Positions 52,583-62,647 of a stretch of DNA of 64,000 bases are shown here, piece after piece. The notes beneath the pieces were generated by a model that was not told the origin of the DNA, searched no databases, and saw nothing but the letters and a program-made list of their open reading frames with translations. Position numbers and translations under genes: made by a program. This stretch comes from an uncultured Clostridia bacterium (GTDB taxonomy: Bacteria; Bacillota; Clostridia; Oscillospirales; Ruminococcaceae): positions 1 to 64,000 of the forward strand of contig CAMNXF010000013.1 in NCBI GenBank assembly GCA_946567425.1, written 5' to 3'. Position 1 is the stretch's first letter. Each line of letters opens with the position of its first letter.

Positions 52583-55219
52583 CTACCCGATCAACCCGTA
52601 CTTCACCTTAACGCGCTCCAACTTTTCCAGCATAGGCTCTGCGAGGAACCACAGAAAAATCGCGGTCGCAGCAGCGTGAATACAGTCCATCGGCAAACCC
52701 GTAAGATAATATCCGAGAATAATATTAAAATTAAGCGACTCCGCTCCCCATACCAACGCGGAAACGGGGTTCATTATTCCGCCATAAATCACGATAGCGC
52801 TGAACGCGCCGAAAACGCAGAGCGGCAGACGCGTTTTGCGAAGCAGTCCCTTATTGCACAGAACTCCCGCCAGAAACCCTACGATACCAGCCGCGAACAT
52901 CTGCCAAGGCGTCCACGGTCCTTGGGAAAGCATAACGTTAGACACGAGCATTGTCACCGCGCCGACCAGAAATCCCGTTTCTCCGCCAAGCGCCGCGCCC
53001 GCGATTATCACGACCGCCAACACGGGCTTAAATTCAGGTAGCATAAAAAACGCCGCCCTCCCCGCTATCCCGATCGCGCACAGCACCGAGATCAGCACCA
53101 GCTCCCGCGCTCCCGGCTTTCGCCCTTCAAACGCCAGAAAGAACGGCAGCATACACTCCGCAAGCACTGCCAGAGCAGTTATATAGTACTGCTTATTATC
53201 CAGAAAAACCATTCCGATATACAGCGTTAAAGGGATAAGGCAAATTATTATCGCCACCGCCACAACCGTCCGTTTCGGCAGCTTTCGGCGAATCTGCACG
53301 GGCGGCTCGGCGGGCCTTGACCGATTGCCTCCTCCAAGAAAAACGGCGGCGAGTATCAGCGAAAAAATTACTATCCCGTAAACGCAAAGCTGTCTCACGC
53401 CAAGCGCGGTCACTCCTACCTGCCACGGCATTTCAATAAAGCTTTCGCTATTCAGCGCGCAAAAATATGCGACAGCGGCAGAGACTGTGCAGACCGCTGC
53501 GCCGATTTTTCTCCAAAGCGGCATCTTCCGTTCCGCTTTTTCGGGAGGCATTTCCGCAGTCCGCGTACATACGTCTGCGGTGCTTTTTTTCATTTCAGGG
53601 AGCGTTCCGCCGACCGCTGAGACAACGTCCTTAACAGTGACCGCGTCGGGTATTATACCGCGCGATATGCGGTTCGCGGCGGTCGTATAGAAACTGTTCC
53701 CTGAGAAAAAAACGCGCGGCTCGCCCTCCGCCGCGACAGCTCCGTCAAAGAAAAGCGCACAGCGATCGGCGTATTCGGCGCAGAACTCCACATCGTGGCT
53801 TACCATAACAACGCACACACCCGCTCCGAGAAGTTCTTTCAATATTGCCGCGAACTCAATTTTAAATTCCGCGTCAAGCCCCTTTGTAGGCTCGTCCAGC
53901 AGCAGAATTTCGGGGTTCGTGAGCAGCAGCTTTGCCAGGGCGGCGCGCTGCATTTCGCCGCCCGAAAGGTCGTAAGGGTGACGCTCCTCCAGTCCGTTAA
54001 GGCGGCAAAGCGACAGGATATGCGCGAGCTTTTCACCGCGACGCTCCTTTGACAGCGTACTGTCGGAAAGCACGTCCGCCAAGTCCGAGTAAACGGTTTT
54101 CCCGACGAACAGCGTCTGCGGGTCTTGCGGCAGCATGCAGACACGTCCGTTTACGCTTACCTCACCGCGGTACGGCTTTTTCAGCCCCGCCAGCAGCTTT
54201 AAGAGGGTAGTTTTCCCCGTGCCGTTTCCCCCGAGAATACAAACCAGTTCGCCCGCCCGAGCCGAAAACTCCAAGCCGCGTACAACGTCGGGCAGCTCCC
54301 TTTCATAGCAAAAATACGCTTCGTTAAGCGATATTTTTTTTTCGCCGAATTCGCGCGGCTTTTTCTCCGCAATGGGCGAAACGGGATTTTCCGCAGCGTA
54401 TTCCGCAAGGAATCCCCTTCCCTCGTTCACCGAAACGGGACATTTTCTCTCCGAGTTGACTGAGCCCCAGATACGCATTGCGGCGGGCATCGCGAGGAAC
54501 ATATCGTGACCGTTCTCTTTTAGCAACGCTCCGATTTCCGCCGCATTTCCGCTGCACAGCAAGCGCCCGTTTTCCATTACCGCCGCGCGGTTTGACAGCG
54601 GCAGTGCTTCTTCAAGACGGTGCTCGGTGAGAATTATCGTCGTGCCAAGTTCCAGATTTATCTTTTTCAGCACTGCCAGAAAATCCGACGCGGCAATGGG
54701 GTCGAGCTGACTTGTCGGCTCGTCGAGAATTAAAATTTTCGGCTGCATTACCATTACCGCCGCTAAATTCAGCAGCTGCTTCTGACCGCCCGAAAGCTCC
54801 GAAACGTTCTTGTGGAACCAATTCTGTATGCCGAAAAAGGAAGCGGTCTCGGCGACCCTGCGGCGTATCGTCGGAGTATCACAGCCAAGACTTTCCAACC
54901 CGAACGCCAACTCGTGCCAAACCTTATCGGTAACGATTTGATTTTCAGGCGACTGCTGCACAAAGCCGATCAGCGCGGCGCTTTCGCGCTCGTCAAGCTC
55001 AGAAAGCAGCTTTCCCTCGAAAAAAATTTCGCCGCTTAAAGCTCCGCAGGGTGAGAGTTGGGGCTTTAACTGCCTTAACAGTGTAGTCTTTCCGCAGCCC
55101 GAACGTCCGCACAGCACAAGAAAATCCCCCGTATCGACCGTGAGCGACAAATTGTCAACAGCGGGTTCAGTGCTCTTCGGATAGCAAAATGTTAAATTTT
55201 TGAGCGCAAGTATTTCCAC
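52583..55219 (-). CDS. ECF transporter: two ABC ATPase domains fused to a C-terminal S-component-like membrane domain
   Basis: two Walker A (GRSGCGKTTLL, GGNGTGKTTLL) and two signature motifs; C-terminal LPEFKPVLAVVIIAGAALGGETGFLVGAVTMLVSNVMLSQGPWTPWQMFAAG; GTG start with RBS. Confidence 0.85.
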   Translation of the reverse strand: MEILALKNLTFCYPKSTEPAVDNLSLTVDTGDFLVLCGRSGCGKTTLLRQLKPQLSPCGALSGEIFFEGKLLSELDERESAALIGFVQQSPENQIVTDKVWHELAFGLESLGCDTPTIRRRVAETASFFGIQNWFHKNVSELSGGQKQLLNLAAVMVMQPKILILDEPTSQLDPIAASDFLAVLKKINLELGTTIILTEHRLEEALPLSNRAAVMENGRLLCSGNAAEIGALLKENGHDMFLAMPAAMRIWGSVNSERKCPVSVNEGRGFLAEYAAENPVSPIAEKKPREFGEKKISLNEAYFCYERELPDVVRGLEFSARAGELVCILGGNGTGKTTLLKLLAGLKKPYRGEVSVNGRVCMLPQDPQTLFVGKTVYSDLADVLSDSTLSKERRGEKLAHILSLCRLNGLEERHPYDLSGGEMQRAALAKLLLTNPEILLLDEPTKGLDAEFKIEFAAILKELLGAGVCVVMVSHDVEFCAEYADRCALFFDGAVAAEGEPRVFFSGNSFYTTAANRISRGIIPDAVTVKDVVSAVGGTLPEMKKSTADVCTRTAEMPPEKAERKMPLWRKIGAAVCTVSAAVAYFCALNSESFIEMPWQVGVTALGVRQLCVYGIVIFSLILAAVFLGGGNRSRPAEPPVQIRRKLPKRTVVAVAIIICLIPLTLYIGMVFLDNKQYYITALAVLAECMLPFFLAFEGRKPGARELVLISVLCAIGIAGRAAFFMLPEFKPVLAVVIIAGAALGGETGFLVGAVTMLVSNVMLSQGPWTPWQMFAAGIVGFLAGVLCNKGLLRKTRLPLCVFGAFSAIVIYGGIMNPVSALVWGAESLNFNIILGYYLTGLPMDCIHAAATAIFLWFLAEPMLEKLERVKVKYGLIG

Positions 55220-56088
55220 TGCTTTTCCTCCCGGATATATATCGCTATCGGCACTGCGCACAGTCCGAAATACGCCGCTTCAAGTCCTACCGTCAGCGGC
55301 TCGGTGAGCGTTCCGCAAATATTCGGGAAGTACTGCCAACGCAGATTCCCCGAAACACACCCGCTCAGCAAAAAAAACGCGTACAGTCCGAGCCACGCCA
55401 GTATACTTTTATCGCGTTCGGTGAACGTATAGATCGAAAACGACGTCCGTCCTCGCAGTCCGTAACCTCGGCTTTTCATGCTGTCGGCTGTCTCGATCGA
55501 GTTTTCAAGCGACCAAGTCACCATGCTCGAAAAGCACCCGAGCGCGCTTTTCAGCTTGCCGAACGCTGAGCTTTCGGACGAGAATTTACCCATTCCGCGC
55601 TGCGCCTCTTTAACGCGCTCAAACTGCTCCTTAAACCTCGGCACGAAACGCAGTGTCATACTCAGCACCAACGACAGTGCGGGTATAATTCTCCCGAAAA
55701 GATACACAAACTTGTCCGACGTCATGATCTCTGTATAGCACGCGAACCATAACAGCACGCTCACCAGCATGACCGCCGCGGCAAGTCCGTAAACTATGCT
55801 CTCCAGCGTCAGCGGATTACCCGTCGGCAGATAGCAGATTATCATCATTCCACGGTGGTTGAACGCGGGATTGACGAGCGCCGTCACAATCATCAACGGC
55901 AACGAGTATCTTATCATAAACCGCAGTGCCCTTGCGCCCTTAAGCCGCGCGTAATAAAACACCGCGCAGACAAGCGAAATAAGCAGACACACAGGGTGCA
56001 TTAAAAACATTGAAAATCCCGTTACTAAAGCGAAATACACGAAATTCACCACGGGGTGGCAACCGCCGAAAGCGTCCTTATTTTTCAT
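55192..56088 (-). CDS. ECF transporter T component
   Basis: CbiQ/EcfT-type, ESRDS-like DSMKSRGYGLRGRTSF. Confidence 0.85.
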   Translation of the reverse strand: MKNKDAFGGCHPVVNFVYFALVTGFSMFLMHPVCLLISLVCAVFYYARLKGARALRFMIRYSLPLMIVTALVNPAFNHRGMMIICYLPTGNPLTLESIVYGLAAAVMLVSVLLWFACYTEIMTSDKFVYLFGRIIPALSLVLSMTLRFVPRFKEQFERVKEAQRGMGKFSSESSAFGKLKSALGCFSSMVTWSLENSIETADSMKSRGYGLRGRTSFSIYTFTERDKSILAWLGLYAFFLLSGCVSGNLRWQYFPNICGTLTEPLTVGLEAAYFGLCAVPIAIYIREEKQWKYLRSKI

Positions 56089-56106
56089 TTTTCCTCCGAT
56101 ACGATT

Positions 56107-56979
56107 TTACCTTGTGATCTGCCCATACATTTCCGGACGGCGGTCGCGAAATACTCCCCACTCTTGACGGAACACCCGCATTTCGTTAAGGTCAAATTCA
56201 CGGAGCAGAACACAGTCGGAAACGCGGTCGGCACTTTCAACAATCTCGCCTCGCTCGTCGGTAATAAAGCTCGAGCCGTAGAACGTCAGCGCGCTTGACT
56301 GCCCGGCGTTGCCACCGTCGGGAGTTATTATCTCCGTGCCTGTGCGGTTCGCGGCAATCACGGGTACAAGATTTGCCGCCGCGTGTCCCTGCATACAGCG
56401 CCGCCAGTGTGGCATACTGTCGCACTCAATTATTGGTTCACTGCCGATAGCGGTCGGATAAAGCAGCAGCTCCGCGCCCATAAGCGCCATACACCGCGCC
56501 GCCTCGGGGAACCATTGATCCCAGCATATACCCACTCCGATACGCCCGAAGCGCGTTTCCCAGACCTTAAATCCCGTATTCCCGGGAGTAAAGTAAAACT
56601 TTTCCTGATAAAAATGGTCGTCGGGAATGTGCGTTTTGCGGTACACACCGAGCACCTCGCCGCAGTCGATTACCGCGACGCTGTTATAGAAAACGTTTAC
56701 ATTGCGTTCGTAAAAGCTTATAGGCAGCACTACACCAAGCTCCCGAGAGACTTCTTTGAACCGCGCAACGGCAGGGTTTTCGTCAAGCGGCAGCGCAAGC
56801 TCGTAATGCTCATATCGGCGCTCCTGACAGAAGTATTTCGTCTCGAAAAGCTCGGGTAACAGAATAACGTTCGCGCCTCGCGAAGCCGCATCACGAACCA
56901 GATTTTCAGCTTTTTCGATTGATAGCTCCCGCGTCTCGGGAACGGACATCTGCACTGCGGCAACGGTAATTTTTCTCAT
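56107..56979 (-). CDS. aguB: N-carbamoylputrescine amidase
   Basis: nitrilase family; GVGICWDQWFPEAARCMALMGAELLLYPTAIGSEP. Confidence 0.9.
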   Translation of the reverse strand: MRKITVAAVQMSVPETRELSIEKAENLVRDAASRGANVILLPELFETKYFCQERRYEHYELALPLDENPAVARFKEVSRELGVVLPISFYERNVNVFYNSVAVIDCGEVLGVYRKTHIPDDHFYQEKFYFTPGNTGFKVWETRFGRIGVGICWDQWFPEAARCMALMGAELLLYPTAIGSEPIIECDSMPHWRRCMQGHAAANLVPVIAANRTGTEIITPDGGNAGQSSALTFYGSSFITDERGEIVESADRVSDCVLLREFDLNEMRVFRQEWGVFRDRRPEMYGQITR

Positions 56980-57130
56980 TGCTTTCTCCTTTTGTTTTGC
57001 AGCGTTTCCGTTATCGTTTTTCGATAATCAAAATAAGCTGCAAAAAGACTTCAAAACTGCTTAACGACAGAATAAATCAGAGTTTAATCCACTTAAAAAA
57101 ATCAATCTTTTTTGAAGAGTTTTCGACTTG

Positions 57131-57937
57131 TTAAATTTCATTTAAACGCAGAACTCTTTCGTATTTCTTATCGGAGTCCTTGACAATCTCAATACGCTCC
57201 GATTTGATGTATTTATCTATTCTGTCGGCAAACCACCAATCGCTCATTCCAAGACGATGCTGCGAGATAATCGACGCTATGATCTCGACCTCGCGCCGAG
57301 GCTCTTTTCCCATATACTTCCATATCAGAAAATCATAGAAACTATCGGGAACGCCAATAACAGTGCCGTTTACAACCGCACGCAAGGGGGAATTTTCGCG
57401 TTTCAGCGCATCCCAGCGCACCGCGTTCATCACTATTTCAATTTGAGCCAACTTTCGTTGAAGCGGCAGCAGCTCCAAAATTTCACGCGGCTCGACCTCG
57501 CCCCAGCCGGAATGCTCTACAGCCGTTTCGCCCTTGACAATGGGGTTCGGCAGCTTGACCGCGTACACCTCTCCCCTGTAACTACGCAGCTTTCCGCAAA
57601 GCCACATCATGCCGCATATCGAATAGGGCGCGTCGCTGTACCATATCCGCAGCGGTTCTCCGTTTTTCACATGAGCTTTGAGCCGCGCAAGCTCGCGCGA
57701 ATATTTGCCACCAAGCGACTTCAGCTCGGCGCTCATTTCCTCGTCCGCACCCCATTGGTAATGATAAAGCATTTTATAAATTAAATCACGCCGATATTTA
57801 CTTAACACAGGCTGCGAAATATCACCGATATCAAGCATAAACGGCAGACAGATCAATTCGCTGCCAAGCCCCTTTTCGCGTTTTAGTGCGTATTTCATCA
57901 TGCCCGCGTCGCCCTCGCCAAATAATATCTCGACCAT
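57131..57937 (-). CDS. DUF1835/DUF3658-type protein
   Basis: N-terminal MVEILFGEGDAGMMKYAL..LPFMLDIGDI..RIWYSDAPYSICGMMWLC. Confidence 0.7.
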   Translation of the reverse strand: MVEILFGEGDAGMMKYALKREKGLGSELICLPFMLDIGDISQPVLSKYRRDLIYKMLYHYQWGADEEMSAELKSLGGKYSRELARLKAHVKNGEPLRIWYSDAPYSICGMMWLCGKLRSYRGEVYAVKLPNPIVKGETAVEHSGWGEVEPREILELLPLQRKLAQIEIVMNAVRWDALKRENSPLRAVVNGTVIGVPDSFYDFLIWKYMGKEPRREVEIIASIISQHRLGMSDWWFADRIDKYIKSERIEIVKDSDKKYERVLRLNEI

Positions 57938-57952
57938 TATTAACCTCCATAT

Positions 57953-59047
57953 TTACTTAAAAAAAGGTATCTGTTGAGTTATACAGTGGATATTTCCGCC
58001 GCCGATAAGTATATCACGCGCATTGATGGGTATCACCTCGCGCTCGGGAAACAACGTTTCCAGTAGCTCGCGCGCGGGCTCGTCCGCGCGCGAGCCAAAA
58101 AACGGCATAACCACCGCGCCGTTCGCAATGTAAAAGTTGACGTAGGACGCGGCGAGGCGCTCGCCGGGAGTGCGCGTCGGCTGAAAGTTCATCGTATCAA
58201 GACCCGAGCACTCCTCGTCGGTAATAGTGACAGGCTTCGGACAGCGCAGCTTGTGCACCGTAAACTCGCGCCCTTTCGCGTCCGTTTCACGGGTAAGAAT
58301 ATCAAGGCACGACTTTGACAAGGCATACTGCGGGTCGTTTTCGTCGTCCGTCCACGCGAGCACCACCTCCGACGGCTTTACAAACGCGCAGATATTGTCG
58401 ACGTGCTCGTTGGTCTCATCGCCGTAAATGCCGTTTTTAAGCCAGATAACCTTAGTCACGTTAAGATATTCGCACAGATAATTCTCAATTTCCGTTTTTG
58501 TGAGCATCGGATTGCGTCCGCGGCTGAGCAGACACGCTTCGGTCGTAATACAGGTTCCCTCGCCGTCAACGTGGATCGAACCGCCCTCCAGTATAAAATT
58601 GCCAAGATCGTACATATCCTTATTGTACAGATCGCACAATTTCCTTGCCATTTTATTATCCAGATCCCACGGGAAATACAGTCCGTCCTCGAGACCTCCC
58701 CATGCGTTAAAGCCCCAGTTCACGCCGCGTATCTCCTCGCCGTTTGTAACGAATGTCGGCGCGTAATCCCTTGCCCAGCTGTCGTTGGAGGACATCTCGA
58801 CCACGCGTATATTATCGGGGAGCATTCGCCGCGCATTCTCGTACTGCTTTTGCGACGCGCAGACCGTGACCCGTTCGCTCCTTGAAACAGCCTGGGCAAC
58901 CTGAACAAATGCCTTTCTCGCCGCATATCCTCCGAACTGCCAGCTGTCCGGGCGCTCCGGAAAAATCATAATGCACCCGTAGTGCGGCGCAAATTCGGCG
59001 GGCATATAAAAGCCGTCCGCTTTGGGCGTTGAGCTGATTATCTTCAC
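57953..59047 (-). CDS. aguA: agmatine deiminase
   Basis: MPAEFAPHYGCIMIFPERPDSW..WARDYAPTF..GGNIHCITQQ. Confidence 0.95.
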   Translation of the reverse strand: MKIISSTPKADGFYMPAEFAPHYGCIMIFPERPDSWQFGGYAARKAFVQVAQAVSRSERVTVCASQKQYENARRMLPDNIRVVEMSSNDSWARDYAPTFVTNGEEIRGVNWGFNAWGGLEDGLYFPWDLDNKMARKLCDLYNKDMYDLGNFILEGGSIHVDGEGTCITTEACLLSRGRNPMLTKTEIENYLCEYLNVTKVIWLKNGIYGDETNEHVDNICAFVKPSEVVLAWTDDENDPQYALSKSCLDILTRETDAKGREFTVHKLRCPKPVTITDEECSGLDTMNFQPTRTPGERLAASYVNFYIANGAVVMPFFGSRADEPARELLETLFPEREVIPINARDILIGGGNIHCITQQIPFFK

Positions 59048-59342
59048 TGAAACCGCGTCCTCTCATTGATTATTATTCTAATATTATACCACCGTGCGCA
59101 AAGAAAAGCAATATCTTTTTAAAATGAGAACGTCTGTTTTATACTACATTTTGTGCATTATTTAAAAATATTTGGAAGTTTTTGGCGGCTTTCCGTCAAT
59201 ATACACAATTATCACGAAATTATCACACAAAAGATTGGAAGCGTGTTTTGTTCATATTATATTGACAAATCGCTCGAATTATGGTAGAATTTATATAGAC
59301 GAATGATTTTTCGTGAATTATTTTTGAGGGGAGTATTTTATT

Positions 59343-59657
59343 ATGACAGTAAAAAATATGGCGATCGCCGCTTTGGTTTGCGGAATTGTCGGCATTGTAG
59401 GCTCGTTTATTCCGTATGTAGGCTATGTTGCTCCGCTTTGCGCAATTGCGGGTATCGTATTCGGTGCGTTGGCGCTCAAGCGCATTAAGGCAGGTGAAGA
59501 GCCCGAGAGCAAGGGACTTGCGATCGGCGGATTGGTTTGCGGTATCGTTGCAACCGCAGAGAGCGTTATTGCGGTGCTTTGCACTATTTGCGTATTATGC
59601 GCGGCTGCCGGCGCTCTCGGCGCTCTCGGTGCTTACAGCAGTTTCTTCATCTTCTAA
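59343..59657 (+). CDS. DUF4190-like small membrane protein
   Basis: two TM segments, LALKRIKAGEEPESKGLAIGGLVCGIV. Confidence 0.75.
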   Translation: MTVKNMAIAALVCGIVGIVGSFIPYVGYVAPLCAIAGIVFGALALKRIKAGEEPESKGLAIGGLVCGIVATAESVIAVLCTICVLCAAAGALGALGAYSSFFIF

Positions 59658-59735
59658 GATAGCTACATAATAAGATTTAGCCCTGCTGAGACGAAGACCT
59701 TTCGGCAGGGTTATATTTTTGGAAAAGGTGTTTTT

Positions 59736-60524
59736 ATGTTTCCCGGATTTGAAATTTTCGGACGTTTTATCGGCAGCTATATGATATGCGCGGTGATCGG
59801 AATTTTCATCGCCTGTCCGCTCGGGATATACTGCTACAAAAAATTTACGGGCGATGACATTTCGCTGATATTTGTGTATCTTTTCTCGGCGATCGGCGTT
59901 TTCGTCGGAATGCACTTACTGTACGGCATCACCAATATCGCCTATTGGGGAGAGCTTTTTAAAGCTACAGGCTTTGTAAATTTCTGGGAGCGGTTCGGAC
60001 TGATCTTCGGCGGCTCGGTTTTCTACGGCGGTCTTATCGGAGGTCTTATCGCGGGCGGAATTTCAGTCAAGGTTCAGAAGCTCCCCCCCGATATTGCGAC
60101 CGACTGCGCCGCCCCGTCGATAGCGCTGCTGCACGGCTTCGCGCGCATAGGCTGTTTTCTCGGAGGGTGCTGTTACGGCATCGAATGGGAACATGGCGTC
60201 ACCTTTACGAAGTCGCTAGTTGAGAAAGCCAACGGCGTTCCCAGAGTGCCCGTACAGCTTTACGAAGCGGGTTTTGAGTTCGCGCTTTTTGCGATGCTGT
60301 TCATTCTGCTAACGAAAACCAATAAGCTGCGCGGACGGCTTTTGGCACTGTATCTGCTGATTTATTCCGTCGGGCGATTTATTCTGGAATTCTGGCGCGG
60401 CGACGAATACAGGGGCTTTATTCTGGGAATGTCCACCTCGCAGTTTATAAGCGTACTTGTTTTCGCGGTAAGTCTGGCGTTCCTCGTATTTAAAGAAGTT
60501 CGGGAAAAAAGACGGTCATTGTGA
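59736..60524 (+). CDS. lgt: prolipoprotein diacylglyceryl transferase
   Basis: GGSVFYGGLIGG; HGFARIGCFLGGCCYG. Confidence 0.85.
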   Translation: MFPGFEIFGRFIGSYMICAVIGIFIACPLGIYCYKKFTGDDISLIFVYLFSAIGVFVGMHLLYGITNIAYWGELFKATGFVNFWERFGLIFGGSVFYGGLIGGLIAGGISVKVQKLPPDIATDCAAPSIALLHGFARIGCFLGGCCYGIEWEHGVTFTKSLVEKANGVPRVPVQLYEAGFEFALFAMLFILLTKTNKLRGRLLALYLLIYSVGRFILEFWRGDEYRGFILGMSTSQFISVLVFAVSLAFLVFKEVREKRRSL

Positions 60525-60636
60525 TTTTGGGCGGCGTTTATGCCGCCTGATTTTTTATGCGCTATGCTTATTTTATATATTTGTATATAATTGCTATATA
60601 TTTAAGCAAAAATTTTACGAAAATTGATAAATTTCC

Positions 60637-60665
60637 TTGACAACTTGAAAAAAATCGTGTATAAT
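60637..60665 (+). promoter_or_regulatory. consensus promoter upstream of the pckA leader
   Basis: TTGACA (60637-60642), 17 nt, TATAAT (60660-60665). Confidence 0.85.
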
Positions 60666-60717
60666 GGTATTCGTGGAAAGGTTTTTCGGTCGTGGTTTGT
60701 CGCGGCGCGGAATCCTT

Positions 60718-60880
60718 AGACCTGTTCGATAACCGGAGAAGTGTCGTATTGCGTAGGATTTTTGGCAGCGGGAGAAGCGAGGATTCCGCCGTCATACTGT
60801 ATGTATTACAAGAAAGCCTCGCAAAGTCAGCTGTCAAAAAGACTAGCAAGACGGCGCTTCGGAGGTTATCGAACAGGTCT
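60718..60880 (+). ncRNA. rod-like structured RNA / 5' leader of pckA
   Basis: 17-bp perfect stem 60718-60734/60864-60880, then GGA/GGA loop and further 10-, 7-, 11- and 6-bp helices. Confidence 0.7.
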
Positions 60881-60914
60881 CTTGTAAAATTTTTATGAAA
60901 CGAGGTTTTTTCCA

Positions 60915-62519
60915 ATGAGCAAGATCGATTTGACGAAGTATGGCATTACAGGAACTACGGAAGTCGTTTACAACCCCTCTTATGACGAGTTGTACAAGGC
61001 GGAGCTTGATCCCTCCCTTACCGGCTACGATAAGGGTCAGGAGAGCGAGTTGGGCGCAGTAAACGTTATGACAGGCGTTTACACGGGACGTTCGCCCAAA
61101 GACAAGTTCATTGTTATGGACGACAACTCCAAGGACACCGTATGGTGGACCTCCGACGAGTATAAGAACGACAACCACCCCGCTACCAAGGAGGCTTGGG
61201 ATGCCTGCAAGGAGATCGCAAAGAAGGAGCTCTCCAACAAGAAGCTGTATGTAGTTGACGCTTTCTGCGGCGCTAACAAGGACACGAGAATGGCTATCCG
61301 CTTTATCATGGAAGTGGCTTGGCAGGCTCACTTTGTTGAAAATATGTTTATTAAGCCCACTGCGGAGGAGCTTGAGAGCTTTGAACCCGATTTCGTTGTA
61401 TACAACGCTTCCAAGGCTAAGGTTGAGAACTACAAGGAGCTCGGTCTTAACTCCGAGACTGCTGTTATGTTCAACATTACCTCACGCGAACAGGTTATCA
61501 TCAACACATGGTACGGCGGCGAAATGAAGAAAGGTATGTTCTCGATGATGAACTACTATCTGCCGCTTAAGGGCATTGCGGCTATGCACTGCTCCGCTAA
61601 CACCGATATGGACGGCAAGAACACCGCTATCTTCTTCGGTCTGTCCGGCACAGGCAAGACCACGCTTTCGACCGATCCCAAGCGTCTGCTTATCGGCGAC
61701 GACGAGCACGGCTGGGACGACAACGGCGTATTCAACTTCGAGGGCGGCTGCTACGCAAAGGTTATCGACCTCGACAAGGATTCCGAACCCGATATATACA
61801 ATGCTATCAAGAGAAACGCGCTCCTCGAGAACGTTACTCTCGACGCTGACGGCAAGATCGACTTCACGGACAAGAGCGTTACTGAGAACACTCGCGTTTC
61901 TTACCCGATCGACCACATTCAGAACATTGTAAGACCCGTTTCGTCCGCTCCCGCAGCGAAGAATGTTATCTTCCTGTCCGCAGACGCGTTCGGCGTTCTG
62001 CCGCCCGTTTCTATCCTCACTCCCGAGCAGACGCAGTACTACTTCCTTTCGGGCTTTACCGCTAAGCTCGCGGGTACGGAGCGCGGCATTACCGAGCCTA
62101 CCCCCACTTTCTCCGCTTGCTTCGGTCAGGCATTCCTCGAACTGCACCCGACCAAGTACGCAGAGGAGCTTGTCAAGAGAATGCAACAGAGCGGCGCAAA
62201 GGCTTATCTCGTAAACACCGGCTGGAACGGCACAGGCAAGCGCATTTCCATTAAGGACACGCGCGGCATCATCGACGCGATCCTCAACGGCGACATCAAC
62301 AACGCGCCCACCAAGAAGATCCCGTACTTCAATTTTGAAGTTCCGACAGAGCTTAAGGGTGTTGATACGGGCATTCTCGACCCGCGCGACACCTACGCAA
62401 ACGCTGCCGATTGGGACGAAAAGGCAAAGGATCTCGCACAGAGATTTATCAAGAACTTCGCAAAATACGAGGGCAACCCCGCAGGTAAGGCTCTCGTTCC
62501 CGCAGGTCCGCAGCTTTAA
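60915..62519 (+). CDS. pckA: phosphoenolpyruvate carboxykinase (ATP)
   Basis: [47 protein letters not shown]. Confidence 0.98.
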   Translation: MSKIDLTKYGITGTTEVVYNPSYDELYKAELDPSLTGYDKGQESELGAVNVMTGVYTGRSPKDKFIVMDDNSKDTVWWTSDEYKNDNHPATKEAWDACKEIAKKELSNKKLYVVDAFCGANKDTRMAIRFIMEVAWQAHFVENMFIKPTAEELESFEPDFVVYNASKAKVENYKELGLNSETAVMFNITSREQVIINTWYGGEMKKGMFSMMNYYLPLKGIAAMHCSANTDMDGKNTAIFFGLSGTGKTTLSTDPKRLLIGDDEHGWDDNGVFNFEGGCYAKVIDLDKDSEPDIYNAIKRNALLENVTLDADGKIDFTDKSVTENTRVSYPIDHIQNIVRPVSSAPAAKNVIFLSADAFGVLPPVSILTPEQTQYYFLSGFTAKLAGTERGITEPTPTFSACFGQAFLELHPTKYAEELVKRMQQSGAKAYLVNTGWNGTGKRISIKDTRGIIDAILNGDINNAPTKKIPYFNFEVPTELKGVDTGILDPRDTYANAADWDEKAKDLAQRFIKNFAKYEGNPAGKALVPAGPQL

Positions 62520-62544
62520 TGCAGCCTGATAATTTAAAATAGTC

Positions 62545-62579
62545 AAACAGCGCATAGACGGTCGTTTGTGCGCTGTTTT
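62545..62579 (+). terminator. pckA terminator
   Basis: AAACAGCGCA..TGCGCTGTTT followed by T tract. Confidence 0.7.
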
Positions 62580-62647
62580 TGATATGATACACTGATAAGC
62601 CAGGCTGTAGTACTTTCAGTATATTGTAAAAGAGTTTTTACCAATTG

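Noticed and set aside
60718-60880. Assignment of the pckA leader rod as SRP RNA or 6S RNA
   Set aside because: No GGAAGCAGC-type SRP motif and no large central bubble; left as an unassigned structured RNA.
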